Shown piece by piece: positions 7,499 through 16,407 of a DNA stretch of 57,328 bases (the stretch's first letter is position 1; each line of letters opens with the position of its first letter). The notes under the pieces were generated by a model. The model saw nothing but the letters and a program-made list of their open reading frames with translations, made no database searches and was not told the origin of the DNA. Source of the stretch: an uncultured Sulfurovum sp. (GTDB taxonomy: Bacteria; Campylobacterota; Campylobacteria; Campylobacterales; Sulfurovaceae); NCBI GenBank assembly GCA_902727935.1, contig CACVAX010000001.1, positions 1-57,328 on the forward strand, written 5' to 3'. Position numbers and translations under genes: made by a program.

Positions 7499-8998
7499 TT
7501 ATTTTACGATAAATTGATATTTTCCTAATTTTGGACTACTATTTGTATTTTTTGATATTGCTTTCAACCTAACAGCTCGGGTGACAACCTGAGACTTTTG
7601 AGACCCTTTAGCAAAACTTAACAATCCATCCTTACTTTTAAATACACTACTTTGTAAAATTGGTTCTGAAGATAATAAAGTATAAATAGTGGTTTGTTCT
7701 TCTTGACAATTATGGCAACTCTTATAAGCTTCAAGTTCAAATTTTCCTCCTGAAAAATCTTTAGGAAAATGGTAAGAACCTTCTATTATTTTTGGTTGCA
7801 CAAACGAATTAGGATACAATAAGGTCACATCATTTTTGTCAACATAAAAAATTGTTAAGTAGCCTCTTGCACCTTGAGTATTTAAAGAAAACTCTACAGA
7901 TTGACCAACAGTATAAGTTGTATTATCATAGTTTAAACTCATTTTTTCCATTTTACCTTCTTGAATAAATCCCTCTAAGGTCTCCTGTAAGGTGATTTCT
8001 TTGGCAGTATTAGAAGTATTAGACGATATTGGCGTATTAGCCGATGCTATTTTGGACTGACTTTGGGTAAAGTCTTTTAAAGTACTGGAACTTGAATATG
8101 ACTTTGAATAGGAAATATTGGGATGATGCTCTTTAGCAGAGTTTTCTCTGGCATAGCGTAGTACATCGCTTGTTAAAGATTTTTTTATATCTGAAAAAGG
8201 TTGATTAAGCGAATTTTGGTTGGAAAATAATCTATAAAGTGAATTTGTAAACAGACTTCCATTTGGTGTTGCCAATGCTTCTTCATCATCTCGAGCTGAA
8301 GAGAATACGATGAAATCACTATTGTTTTCAATGATATCCTTACTGGTACTAATGTTTAAACCCTTTGAAAGAGTTCTATTTACGGTGGCTGCATCAATGG
8401 TTTTAGATTGAACTTTTCCATTTAAACTTCTAAAGACCGTGCCACTGTGACAAGAATCAAAAAAAATCATTTTTTTAGCTTTAATCGTATTAAACTTAGC
8501 ATATAAAACATCATCTAAAAGATGTATGTTCTCTTTTCCATTACTTAACACTAACGTTTCATCTGAACCATCAGACTCATCATTATTTTCATCTTTTTTA
8601 TGCGAACCATGACCACTGTAATAAAAGGCAAAATAATCATTATTGCTTAAATCTCTTCCATAGTTACTTAAATAATCAACTATTTTTAAAGCTTCAGCAT
8701 CATAAAGTGTTGTCACCTCAAAGCCCCATGATTCAAACATATTTTTCATTTTTTCAACATCTCGCTCAATACCATTAAGATCGGCATTTTCTCCAGCATA
8801 ATCACTCACACCGACGACAAGGGCTTTTTTATTATTTTGAATATTTTTAGAAAAAAGTACATTGCTCATAGCATTTGATTGAGCCAATGCTAAACCTTTA
8901 GATTGTCCATTTACTTTCTCAGATACACAAGCTTGAAAAAATATCAAAAAAAATAAACTCAGTGTAGATTTGAGCAGAAGTTTATTAAATAAAGTCAT
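7499..8998 (-). CDS. Lipoprotein caspase-like (C14) peptidase with DUF4384
   Basis: 499 residues, RBS AAAGGAT. Lipobox IFFQAC gives lipid attachment at Cys ~24. The caspase-like domain (~55-300) has the dyad H130 (YYSGHGSH) and C183 (FFDSCHSG), the acidic run DENNDESDGSDE after the His and FSSARDDEEA, typical of C14/metacaspase-like enzymes that cut after basic residues. The C-terminal DUF4384 domain (~340-499) contains a C-x2-C pair (CHNCQ). It is the first gene of the minus-strand set ending at 5412 and diverges from the barrel gene at 9094 across 95 bp. The lipid anchor implies action in the periplasm or at the outer membrane, unusual for caspase-like enzymes discussed in defence. Substrate unknown. 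Confidence 0.9.
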   Translation of the reverse strand: MTLFNKLLLKSTLSLFFLIFFQACVSEKVNGQSKGLALAQSNAMSNVLFSKNIQNNKKALVVGVSDYAGENADLNGIERDVEKMKNMFESWGFEVTTLYDAEALKIVDYLSNYGRDLSNNDYFAFYYSGHGSHKKDENNDESDGSDETLVLSNGKENIHLLDDVLYAKFNTIKAKKMIFFDSCHSGTVFRSLNGKVQSKTIDAATVNRTLSKGLNISTSKDIIENNSDFIVFSSARDDEEALATPNGSLFTNSLYRLFSNQNSLNQPFSDIKKSLTSDVLRYARENSAKEHHPNISYSKSYSSSSTLKDFTQSQSKIASANTPISSNTSNTAKEITLQETLEGFIQEGKMEKMSLNYDNTTYTVGQSVEFSLNTQGARGYLTIFYVDKNDVTLLYPNSFVQPKIIEGSYHFPKDFSGGKFELEAYKSCHNCQEEQTTIYTLLSSEPILQSSVFKSKDGLLSFAKGSQKSQVVTRAVRLKAISKNTNSSPKLGKYQFIVK

Positions 8999-9093
8999 TA
9001 ATTATCCTTTTATGTTTAATTATAATAAAATTTACTTCTTACTAAGCTTAGTCAAGTTATACTTTATTAAATAAAGATTATGAGGATGGTTTT

Positions 9094-9594
9094 ATGAAAT
9101 TTCTAAAAAGTACATTAAGTTCGCTACTGATATTATCTACATTGAGTACAGCAAATACATTTGAACAAAATGGTGTAAAAGAAGGAAACAATCGAATTTC
9201 TGCTTCGGCTCGATTCAGTGTTCCAGATGAAGGGGATAATACCCTAACGCTTTTAGCTCAATATGGTCACTTTTTAACGGATGATATTGAAGTTATGGTT
9301 GACCTTTTTAGTAGTTCTGCGAATGGAGATACCTTTTACCTTCTTGGTTTAGGAGGAAACTATTACTTTGCTAAAACACCTACTTTAACACCTTATGTTG
9401 GTGGACAATACTATAATAGTGGACTTACAGGTAACAGTGACACCACAGCAAATGGTACAAAGTTTTATGTTGGTGCACATCAATTTTTAAGTGAAAACTT
9501 TGCCATTACGCCTGAAGCTGGTGCTCAGTTTTTTGACTTTACAGACTATTCTGAATCTTATTTAAATGTATATTTAACTTACTTCTTCGATTAA
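9094..9594 (+). CDS. Small outer-membrane beta-barrel protein
   Basis: 166 residues with a signal peptide (~1-20, ending STANT). The rest alternates hydrophobic and polar residues in strands typical of an eight-stranded barrel (LLAQYGHFL, YLLGLGGNYYF, TPYVGGQYY, KFYVGAHQF) and ends in LTYFFD with an aromatic near the C-terminus, as outer-membrane proteins do. An OmpX/OmpA-like barrel family is the best guess. It lies between the two caspase-like genes and is transcribed with the WD40-caspase gene (76-bp gap), so it may be the membrane component of this system (inference). Confidence 0.78.
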   Translation: MKFLKSTLSSLLILSTLSTANTFEQNGVKEGNNRISASARFSVPDEGDNTLTLLAQYGHFLTDDIEVMVDLFSSSANGDTFYLLGLGGNYYFAKTPTLTPYVGGQYYNSGLTGNSDTTANGTKFYVGAHQFLSENFAITPEAGAQFFDFTDYSESYLNVYLTYFFD

Positions 9595-9670
9595 GGTTAC
9601 TATGTAAATATTAGAGTCAAATTTAAAAATGTGGCTCTATTCTTCAATATTTTAAACTAAGGAAATAAAA

Positions 9671-11725
9671 TTGAAAAGACAATCTTTTTATATTCAAACC
9701 TCACTAAAATATGTTTTTTTTTCCCTAATATTTTTTGTGTTTCTTGCTTGTCAAAACAGTACTAATCCTATTCCAAGAAATTCTTCTTTTACCAAAGCTG
9801 TTGACCCTAAAAAACCTCTCTCTATTATTGGAGGAGAATTAAACTATGAGCTACTGCAAACCCTTGGAAGTTCCTATGCATTAAATGGAATTAGATTTAA
9901 TCCTAAAAACAATAATATTATTACTTATGGTGATAGTAGTACTATTTCTATTTATAATATGAACTTAGAGCTTATTGGAAAAATAAAAAGCAAAAATGAT
10001 GAAGTTAATGCTTTAGATATTAGCAGTGATGGAACTTATCTCGTCTGTTCAGGAGATGATGGATATGTTGAAGTATGGAATTTAGACAACAATCAACTAC
10101 GTCATCGTATGCAAAGTAATTCAGATGATATCTTTGCCATTGCATTAAGTTCCAATAATAAACTCGTTGCCAGTGCTGGAGGAGGGAAAGTGATTGATGT
10201 TTGGAGTGTTAACAGTGGAGAACAAATCGCTCGACTTGAAGGACATCAAGATGATATTACCAATCTTTCTTTTATTGACTATGATAAAAAACTGGTTTCG
10301 TCAGCCAAAGATAACCATACCAAGATATGGGCATTAAATAAAAAAAAGTTACTTTATTCTTACTTAACCCCTTCAAATGAATACGGGAAAATTCAAAAAG
10401 CCAAATCTTTTGATGACTATACCATATCAGCAATGACAGAAGTAGAAAGTGCTGAAGGAAACAGTAGAAAACGAAATGGACCACCTGTATGGGTTTATAG
10501 TATTAAATTTAAAGATAATCAAGGAAACACATTAAGCGAATTTGAACAACATCGTGGACCAATTACTGACATTAGTCTTTCAGAAAATAAAAGCTATATG
10601 GCTTCTAGTTCAGAAGATAAAACCATTCGTTTATGGGATTTAGAAAAAAAGAGACCTATCTCAAATATCGTCCTAAAAGATAAAGGTTATGGTGTTGCTG
10701 TTAATAAATCTGGTCATCTACTCGTAGCACTCGAAGGTAATCAAAAAATTAAACTTTTTCAAATTAAAAATCCCTACTCTTCAAGCAATAGCAATAGCAA
10801 TAGCAATAGCAATAGCAATACATTAAGTACTAGTAGTGGAAATAATACTAACATCTCCTCTTGGTACAAAAACCAATATGCGATTGTAATAGGTATAGAT
10901 TATTATAAACGTCTCTCTTTACCTAAACTCAATAATGCTGTAGCTGATGGACGTAGTATTGCCAAACTTTTAAAACAAAAAGGCTTTTCTGTAATTGAAC
11001 TTTATAATGAAAATGCTACTAAAGAACGTATTGTTGATGCATTAAAAGAAATCAAAAATAATGCCAGTTCAAGTGACTCGACACTATTTTATTTTGCAGG
11101 TCATGGAGATGGGGTATCAGGGAATAATAATGTTAGAGAAGGTTATATTTTACCCTATGATTTTAATTCAGATTTAAATAATCCTAATCCTGATGTAATG
11201 TATTATGATAAATCAGCATTAAGTATTAGTTCTCTAGTAATGTACTCGAGAGATACTAAAGCAAAACATATTGGTATTATTTTAGATTCATGTTTTTCAG
11301 GTTTAGCCATGGAATCAAAATATACAACTAAATCACTTTCTAACAATGAAGAGAATCTGGACAGTGTTGAATATGATACTCAAATGCGTTCGGTAAGAAT
11401 TAAGCCTACTATGATAAATTCAAGTTCCAACTCAAATAATACTACACATACTGTTGTAAGTCTATTTCAAAAGCTTTTAGATAAAAAATCTATTAATATA
11501 TTAACAGCTGGTGATGATCAACCTGTTTCCGATGGTAGTGGACATTCTCCCTTTACACAAGCATTTTTAAATGCATTAACATCAAAGGATAATAATCAGT
11601 ATATACGATTTACAACGCTTGCAGAGTATATTAAAAAGTATGTTCAAGAAAAAACTAAAGAGCGACAAAAGCCTCAATATAAAAATGAGAGTTTAGAAAA
11701 TGGAGATTTTATCTTTAGACTCTAA
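9671..11725 (+). CDS. Lipoprotein WD40 propeller-caspase-like (C14) fusion
   Basis: 684 residues; TTG start after AAGGAAATAAAA. Lipobox FLAC gives lipidation at Cys ~27. About six WD40 blades cover ~55-370 (SDGTYLVCSGDDGYVEVWNL, ASSSEDKTIRLWDL). A Ser-Asn linker follows (~372-395, six SN units from a hexanucleotide repeat), then a C14 domain (~398-684) with H478 (YFAGHGDG) and C541 (LDSCFSGLAM). In other bacteria WD40-caspase proteins are mostly cytoplasmic; here the anchor points to the envelope. The propeller likely recognises a partner. The second caspase-like lipoprotein is encoded divergently at 7499. Function unassigned: envelope surveillance, protein processing or regulated lysis are options. 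Confidence 0.9.
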   Translation: MKRQSFYIQTSLKYVFFSLIFFVFLACQNSTNPIPRNSSFTKAVDPKKPLSIIGGELNYELLQTLGSSYALNGIRFNPKNNNIITYGDSSTISIYNMNLELIGKIKSKNDEVNALDISSDGTYLVCSGDDGYVEVWNLDNNQLRHRMQSNSDDIFAIALSSNNKLVASAGGGKVIDVWSVNSGEQIARLEGHQDDITNLSFIDYDKKLVSSAKDNHTKIWALNKKKLLYSYLTPSNEYGKIQKAKSFDDYTISAMTEVESAEGNSRKRNGPPVWVYSIKFKDNQGNTLSEFEQHRGPITDISLSENKSYMASSSEDKTIRLWDLEKKRPISNIVLKDKGYGVAVNKSGHLLVALEGNQKIKLFQIKNPYSSSNSNSNSNSNSNTLSTSSGNNTNISSWYKNQYAIVIGIDYYKRLSLPKLNNAVADGRSIAKLLKQKGFSVIELYNENATKERIVDALKEIKNNASSSDSTLFYFAGHGDGVSGNNNVREGYILPYDFNSDLNNPNPDVMYYDKSALSISSLVMYSRDTKAKHIGIILDSCFSGLAMESKYTTKSLSNNEENLDSVEYDTQMRSVRIKPTMINSSSNSNNTTHTVVSLFQKLLDKKSINILTAGDDQPVSDGSGHSPFTQAFLNALTSKDNNQYIRFTTLAEYIKKYVQEKTKERQKPQYKNESLENGDFIFRL
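10784..10819 (+). repeat. Hexanucleotide microsatellite (AGCAAT)6
   Basis: Six perfect AGCAAT units encode (Ser-Asn)6 in the linker between the WD40 propeller and the caspase domain. Slippage would change linker length by two residues per unit without breaking the frame. Confidence 0.9.
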
Positions 11726-11825
11726 ATAGCTTTTTATCGTTTAGACACTTTAGTACCACATATATATGTTATACTTTTCTTAATGTTTTAAAGTAAAATA
11801 AATTAATTAAAATAGGAAGAAGACA

Positions 11826-12590
11826 ATGTTTAAAAGAAAAAAAATACCTCTATTTTTACTATTTGTATTTCTAGGACTTAATTTAAATGCAAATAGTGAA
11901 CAAATGGAGATAAGGGTTGTAAAAAGTTTAAATCAAGGACTTAAAGCAACTGAAAACTTTTTAGAGCAAGTTCCAACATATTATGTATATGAAGAGGATA
12001 AAACTATTTTACATTATGCTGTTGAATTAGATAAATATGAAATTGTTGAATTCTTAATTTCTAAAAATGTTGAACTTAACCGACAAGGAGGTGTCTATTT
12101 TCAAACAGCCCTTCAAGATGCTATTTTTTATGAATATTTTAGAATTGCACGACTGCTTATAAATAGTGGAACTCAATTAGATATTCAAAATATTGATGGA
12201 GAAACAGCCCTTCATATCGCTGCAAAAAATGGTTACTATGATATGATTACTGTATTGATTAATAATGGAGCTTCTAAAGACATTCTTAATCTAGATGGAC
12301 AAACACCTTATGACTTAATTCCTAATTTTTCAATGTCTAATACAAAAAAAATGCAATCTATTTTAAAACCTAGTCCCATATCGACTAATAGAACGAGAAG
12401 AAATGATTATTTTCCTTTAGATAGTATGGAGTATGGTCAAGCTACATTTACTTTAGATCAAATGAATTTTGATACTGATAAAGTAAGAAATGACTCTTCA
12501 GTGAGAAGTAAAGGTATTGATTTAAACATTGTTAATGAAGATACAGAATCAATCAATAGCAATATTGGTGATATTATTAAATCAAAATAA
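11826..12590 (+). CDS. Secreted ankyrin-repeat protein
   Basis: 254 residues with a signal peptide (~1-22, ending LNANS) and RBS AGGAAG. Three ankyrin repeats cover ~55-160 (TILHYAVELDKYEIVEFLI, GETALHIAAKNGYYDMITVL). The C-terminal third is polar and ends with LNIVNEDTESINSNIGDIIK, a version of the motif in the 2339 repeat protein. The next gene follows 11 bases later with a similar motif. Probably a periplasmic scaffold of the caspase-like locus (inference). Confidence 0.8.
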   Translation: MFKRKKIPLFLLFVFLGLNLNANSEQMEIRVVKSLNQGLKATENFLEQVPTYYVYEEDKTILHYAVELDKYEIVEFLISKNVELNRQGGVYFQTALQDAIFYEYFRIARLLINSGTQLDIQNIDGETALHIAAKNGYYDMITVLINNGASKDILNLDGQTPYDLIPNFSMSNTKKMQSILKPSPISTNRTRRNDYFPLDSMEYGQATFTLDQMNFDTDKVRNDSSVRSKGIDLNIVNEDTESINSNIGDIIKSK

Positions 12591-12601
12591 AAGGATTGAT
12601 T

Positions 12602-13159
12602 ATGAACAATAAAATAAAACTATTGAGTATTCTTACTCTATTTAGCTATAACTCTCTACTTCTAGCAGATGCAGATGCAGACTTTGTGACAATTCATGGA
12701 GCCGTTAACCATTCTTTCGTTGAAAGTATTTCTAAAAATTTAGCACATGTAGATGATAAAAGAGGTGAATATACCAAAATTGATGGTGATGAAGAGTTTA
12801 AAGAAGCTCTTAAAGAAGGAAAATTTGATGAAAGTGATTTGAAAGACGGTAGTAAGATCTCAAAAAGATACATTTCTAGAGAAATTAAAAATGTTAATTT
12901 AGATGATTCAGACCTTTCGAGTTTGGAAGGGGATACTTTAAACTTAGGTTCAGATATAGAAGGTGGTAATGTTGTTCAATCTTTAAATATTGAAGACAGT
13001 AAAATTGAAACAGATAGACATATTAATGCAGGAATCATTTCATCTGGAGATGATGTCAGTAACATTACCAATGTTACCAATATTGAAGATAGTCAATTAA
13101 TGGGTCAATCAAAAGAAAAAGATGACAGCACAATAAGTACTTCACAATACTTTGATTAG
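12602..13159 (+). CDS. Secreted acidic protein with DS-type motifs
   Basis: 185 residues. I start at ATG 12602 because AAGGA (12591-12595) is well spaced from it; an in-frame TTG at 12596 touches the RBS. Signal peptide ~1-22 (ending LLLADA). The mature protein is very acidic (DADADF, KIDGDEEFKEALKEGKFDES) and has two IEDS motifs (SLNIEDSKIE, VTNIEDSQL) related to the repeats at 2339. No named family. It is co-directional with the ankyrin protein, 11 bp downstream. An imperfect hairpin around 13173-13208 could terminate both this gene and the convergent L,D-transpeptidase gene. Confidence 0.7.
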   Translation: MNNKIKLLSILTLFSYNSLLLADADADFVTIHGAVNHSFVESISKNLAHVDDKRGEYTKIDGDEEFKEALKEGKFDESDLKDGSKISKRYISREIKNVNLDDSDLSSLEGDTLNLGSDIEGGNVVQSLNIEDSKIETDRHINAGIISSGDDVSNITNVTNIEDSQLMGQSKEKDDSTISTSQYFD

Positions 13160-13184
13160 TTAATACATATATAAAAAAAGAGTT

Positions 13185-14000
13185 TTAGTAGGTTACCATC
13201 TCTTTTTTTATTTGAGTATATAACTCTCTTAGCCAAGGGTGTTTGTTTTTTTTGTTAATACTTACCTCCATTCTTCTAAAATCGACAGGGGCTAAAATAA
13301 CTTTGATATTATTTATTCCTACTTTTTGGGCCAAGAAGTAGAGTTCTTCTATTTTATCATCACCAATGGGTATACATCCAACGGTAACAGCATTTCCATG
13401 TATCATGATGTCTCCTCCTAAATTGCTTCGTTTCTCTTCTCTTGCTTTTCTTTTATCAAAAGCATTAGGGTAGTTTATACGCATTGAGAGGTGGTATTTA
13501 CTGTTTGGATTTAAGTAGCTAATACCATAGATTCCCTCAGGTATTTGTCGGTCTCCTTCTTTAACCTTTGGACCTAAAATACCTGAAAAAGCTGTGAAGG
13601 GATAGCTTGTAATATGAATGTTCTTTCCATTCTTCTTTGTCCAAACTTCTAAAACTTTTTCATGTTTAAGTCCAATAAGGGTTAAGTTGTTAGGGTAAAC
13701 AATAAAATCACTGTCAGCTAAATGACGTTTGAGTTTTTGTTTAGAACTTAATATTTCTGTTGGAGGAGTTGGTTTTTGTTCTGGACATTCTTTTTGAACA
13801 ATAGTGGGCTGTTGTAGTGGTTCAACATGTGTTAAGGTACATTCATCACAAGGAACAATAGGTTGTGGTGTAAGGGTTTCTTTATAGGAGTGTTTTTTAT
13901 AGTAGGGATACCATATATTTTTTCCATAAAAGTAAAAGAGACTGGCAAAGCCAAAAAATAAAACTGTAAAAAGTAAAAAATGGGGAATAATATTTTTCAT
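13185..14000 (-). CDS. L,D-transpeptidase (YkuD family)
   Basis: 271 residues. One N-terminal TM/signal anchor (~5-25) is followed by a Pro-rich linker with a short Cys cluster (VPCDECT). The YkuD domain (~90-260) carries the signature IMIHGN-x5-GCIPIGDD with catalytic His and Cys. It acts on peptidoglycan in the periplasm: 3-3 cross-linking, protein anchoring or, as for the Campylobacterota Csd6/Pgp2 relatives, peptide trimming linked to cell shape. Which of these applies is not visible. It is convergent with the accessory region and ends the housekeeping block containing glnA. Confidence 0.85.
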   Translation of the reverse strand: MKNIIPHFLLFTVLFFGFASLFYFYGKNIWYPYYKKHSYKETLTPQPIVPCDECTLTHVEPLQQPTIVQKECPEQKPTPPTEILSSKQKLKRHLADSDFIVYPNNLTLIGLKHEKVLEVWTKKNGKNIHITSYPFTAFSGILGPKVKEGDRQIPEGIYGISYLNPNSKYHLSMRINYPNAFDKRKAREEKRSNLGGDIMIHGNAVTVGCIPIGDDKIEELYFLAQKVGINNIKVILAPVDFRRMEVSINKKNKHPWLRELYTQIKKEMVTY

Positions 14001-14029
14001 GCCATAAGTTTAGCATAAATATGAAGAGT

Positions 14030-14053
14030 AGGGCAATCTTTTATGATTGCCCT
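14030..14053 (-). terminator. Terminator-like hairpin after glnA
   Basis: A 9-bp stem (AGGGCAATC with GATTGCCCT, 6-base loop) sits five bases beyond the glnA stop codon, between glnA and the L,D-transpeptidase gene. The T-tract is weak. Confidence 0.6.
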
Positions 14054-14058
14054 TAATA

Positions 14059-15489
14059 TTAACAAGAATAAGTAGAACTGAACTCAAATCCTGTTGGTCT
14101 AGCTTCATCTGGATGAACTTGACTTCTAAACATGTATTGTCTGTAAGTTGTAATAAACTCATCTGACATAACAGGTCTAAGGAAATCAAAGTCTGAACGA
14201 AGACCTTCAAGTGCTTCTCTAAGAGTACGAGGCATTTGAGGAATATTCTTCTCTTTAATCTCATCAAGAGAAAGTTCAAACAAGTCAATGTCCATAGGTC
14301 CTACAGGTACATCAGCATTTTTAATACCATCAAGACCAGCTAACATAAGAACAGCAAAACAAAGATAAGGACAAGCTGTACTGTCTGGGAATCTTGTCTC
14401 AATTCTGGTTGCCATTTCACCAGCACCGTAAGGAATACGACACGCAGCTGAACGGTTTTGACTAGAGTAGGTTAAGATACTTGGTGCCTCAAATCCAGGA
14501 ACCAATCTCTTGTAAGAGTTGGTACTTGGGTTGGTAAATGCTGAAACAGCATTTGAATGTCTAAAGATTCCACCAAGGTACTGTAAAGCAGTTTCAGAAA
14601 GATTCGCGTATGCTCCTTCTTTATAGAACATGTTTTTACCATCTTTCCAAATTGATTGGTGTACGTGCATACCATTTCCATTGTCACCGTAAAGTGGTTT
14701 TGGCATAAAGGTTGCTGATTTACCATTTAGGTGAGCTACCATTTTGACAACATACTTATATTTTTGTACATTATCGGCTGCTTCAATAAGGTTTCCAAAT
14801 TTAATTCCGATTTCACCTTGTCCTTGTGCAACTTCATGGTGACCTAACATTACGGTTAAGCCAATATCATCCATAACTTGCATCATTTCTGCTCTTAAGT
14901 CTACCATAGAGTCGATTGGCATTACTGGGAAGTAACCACCTTTTGTTCCTGGACGGTGACCCATATTTCCAAATTCTCCATAAGAGGTAGAAGCATTCCA
15001 TTCACCTTCATCAGTATCGACACGATAACCTGATTGGTTAACCCCTGTCCAAATTTGAACGTCATCAAAAATAAAGAATTCATTTTCTGGACCAAAATAA
15101 GCATCATCCCCAATTCCAATTTCTTCCATATATTTTAATGTTTTTTTAGCAATAGAACGAGGACATCTTTCATAAAGATCATTTTTGTAAATATCATAAA
15201 CATCACAAATAACAACTACCGTAGAGTCAGCTGTGAATGGGTCAAGGAAGGCTGTTTCGATATCTGGCTTAAGAATCATGTCAGACTTGTTGATTGGTTG
15301 CCAGTTTTCAATTGAAGAACCATCGAATGGTAATCCACCTTCAATTTGTTCAGCATCTACAGCGTCTATTCTGTAAGAAATATGGTGCCATGCACCTTTA
15401 ATATCTGTAAATCTCCAGTCTACGTACGCTACTTCATTCTCTTCACAGAATTTAAAAAATTCATCTACATTGTTCACAAATTTACCCAT
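14059..15489 (-). CDS. glnA: Glutamine synthetase type I
   Basis: 476 residues, full length. It makes glutamine from glutamate, ammonia and ATP in the cytoplasm. Visible signatures: beta-grasp ADVKWR-like region ([12 protein letters not shown]), [52 protein letters not shown] and the [19 protein letters not shown] arginine region. At the position where enterobacterial GlnA has the adenylylated Tyr (NLYDLP) this protein has DLFELS with Phe404, so GlnE-type control is not expected; H. pylori GlnA is reported to lack this Tyr too. A single gene with its own terminator-like hairpin. Confidence 0.97.
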   Translation of the reverse strand: MGKFVNNVDEFFKFCEENEVAYVDWRFTDIKGAWHHISYRIDAVDAEQIEGGLPFDGSSIENWQPINKSDMILKPDIETAFLDPFTADSTVVVICDVYDIYKNDLYERCPRSIAKKTLKYMEEIGIGDDAYFGPENEFFIFDDVQIWTGVNQSGYRVDTDEGEWNASTSYGEFGNMGHRPGTKGGYFPVMPIDSMVDLRAEMMQVMDDIGLTVMLGHHEVAQGQGEIGIKFGNLIEAADNVQKYKYVVKMVAHLNGKSATFMPKPLYGDNGNGMHVHQSIWKDGKNMFYKEGAYANLSETALQYLGGIFRHSNAVSAFTNPSTNSYKRLVPGFEAPSILTYSSQNRSAACRIPYGAGEMATRIETRFPDSTACPYLCFAVLMLAGLDGIKNADVPVGPMDIDLFELSLDEIKEKNIPQMPRTLREALEGLRSDFDFLRPVMSDEFITTYRQYMFRSQVHPDEARPTGFEFSSTYSC

Positions 15490-15561
15490 TTGTTTGTCTC
15501 CTAAAGTTTTATGTTGCAGTCATTGTATCGGAATAGCTTTTAAAGCAGTAGTAAAAACTGC

Positions 15562-16341
15562 TTAAAAATTAACCAATTTCTGCTCTCGTTCTTTAAAGGT
15601 AACAGCTTTTGTATAGCCAATATTTTTAGCTAGTTTTATGGCTTCATCATATTTAAAGCCTATTTGACCAATAGCATGGGCATCAGATGAAAAAGTAATG
15701 GGGATATTAAGTTCATAACCCACTTCTAGTAGACTTTGGCTTGGATAAATCTCTTTACAGGGTTTACGTAGTCCAGCTGTGTTAAGTTCTAAAACCATAT
15801 TAGATTTTTTGATGGCTTTGAGTGCATTATTTGCAATGAATCGAATGTCTTTTGTTGGCATATAGTTGAAAATCTTAATTAAATCTAAATGACCAACAAT
15901 GTCAAATTTTTGTGTTTTTGCCATGGCTTCAATATTATCAAAATACTCTTGCCATATTGCGTCAATGTTTCTGTTATTGTATTCTTTTTTAAATTCAGGA
16001 TTATCAAACCCCCACTCATCTAAAAAATGGATTGATCCAATCAAGTAGTCCACTTCAGCGTTAAGGACACGTTTATCCATATGACCTTTTAAATAATCAA
16101 CTTCATAACCGAGTAGAATTTCAATGTCACTTTTGTATGTTTCTTGTAAAGTTTTAACATCTTGAACATAGTTAGACATTTCAGAAAAGTTTAGACGGTA
16201 GTATTGGTCAAAGTCCATAGGAGCATGTTCAGAAAATCCATAAATATCAATGCCTAACTCAATAGCACGTTCAACATAGCTTTGCATTGAGCCTTTAGCA
16301 TGATTACATCGAGTGGTGTGGTTGTGTAAATCTATTCTCAT
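15562..16341 (-). CDS. PHP-domain phosphatase, histidinol-phosphatase-like
   Basis: 259 residues. The N-terminal metal motif DLHNHTTRCNHA, the second FSEHAPM, IGSIHFLDEWGF, IVGHLDLIK and the C-terminal SSDAHAIGQIG are those of the PHP superfamily, closest to HisJ-type (HisK) histidinol-phosphatase. The likely reaction is dephosphorylation of L-histidinol phosphate in histidine synthesis, but PHP specificity cannot be read from sequence alone. No his genes are adjacent. Start chosen at ATG directly before the first metal motif. Confidence 0.85.
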   Translation of the reverse strand: MRIDLHNHTTRCNHAKGSMQSYVERAIELGIDIYGFSEHAPMDFDQYYRLNFSEMSNYVQDVKTLQETYKSDIEILLGYEVDYLKGHMDKRVLNAEVDYLIGSIHFLDEWGFDNPEFKKEYNNRNIDAIWQEYFDNIEAMAKTQKFDIVGHLDLIKIFNYMPTKDIRFIANNALKAIKKSNMVLELNTAGLRKPCKEIYPSQSLLEVGYELNIPITFSSDAHAIGQIGFKYDEAIKLAKNIGYTKAVTFKEREQKLVNF

Positions 16342-16407
16342 GAAAAGTATTTTAGCAGAAGAGAATTATAAAGAGGCTGTAGGGTCGGCTTTAGCCGACC
16401 AAGAAGA

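Noticed and set aside
10784-10819. Hexanucleotide repeat as a phase-variation switch.
   Set aside because: The unit is six bases, so slippage stays in frame and cannot turn the gene off.
7499-11725. Caspase-like genes as type III CRISPR or gasdermin-linked proteases.
   Set aside because: Both have lipoboxes, and no gasdermin-like, SAVED, TPR-CHAT or Cas gene is adjacent; the context is envelope lipoproteins.
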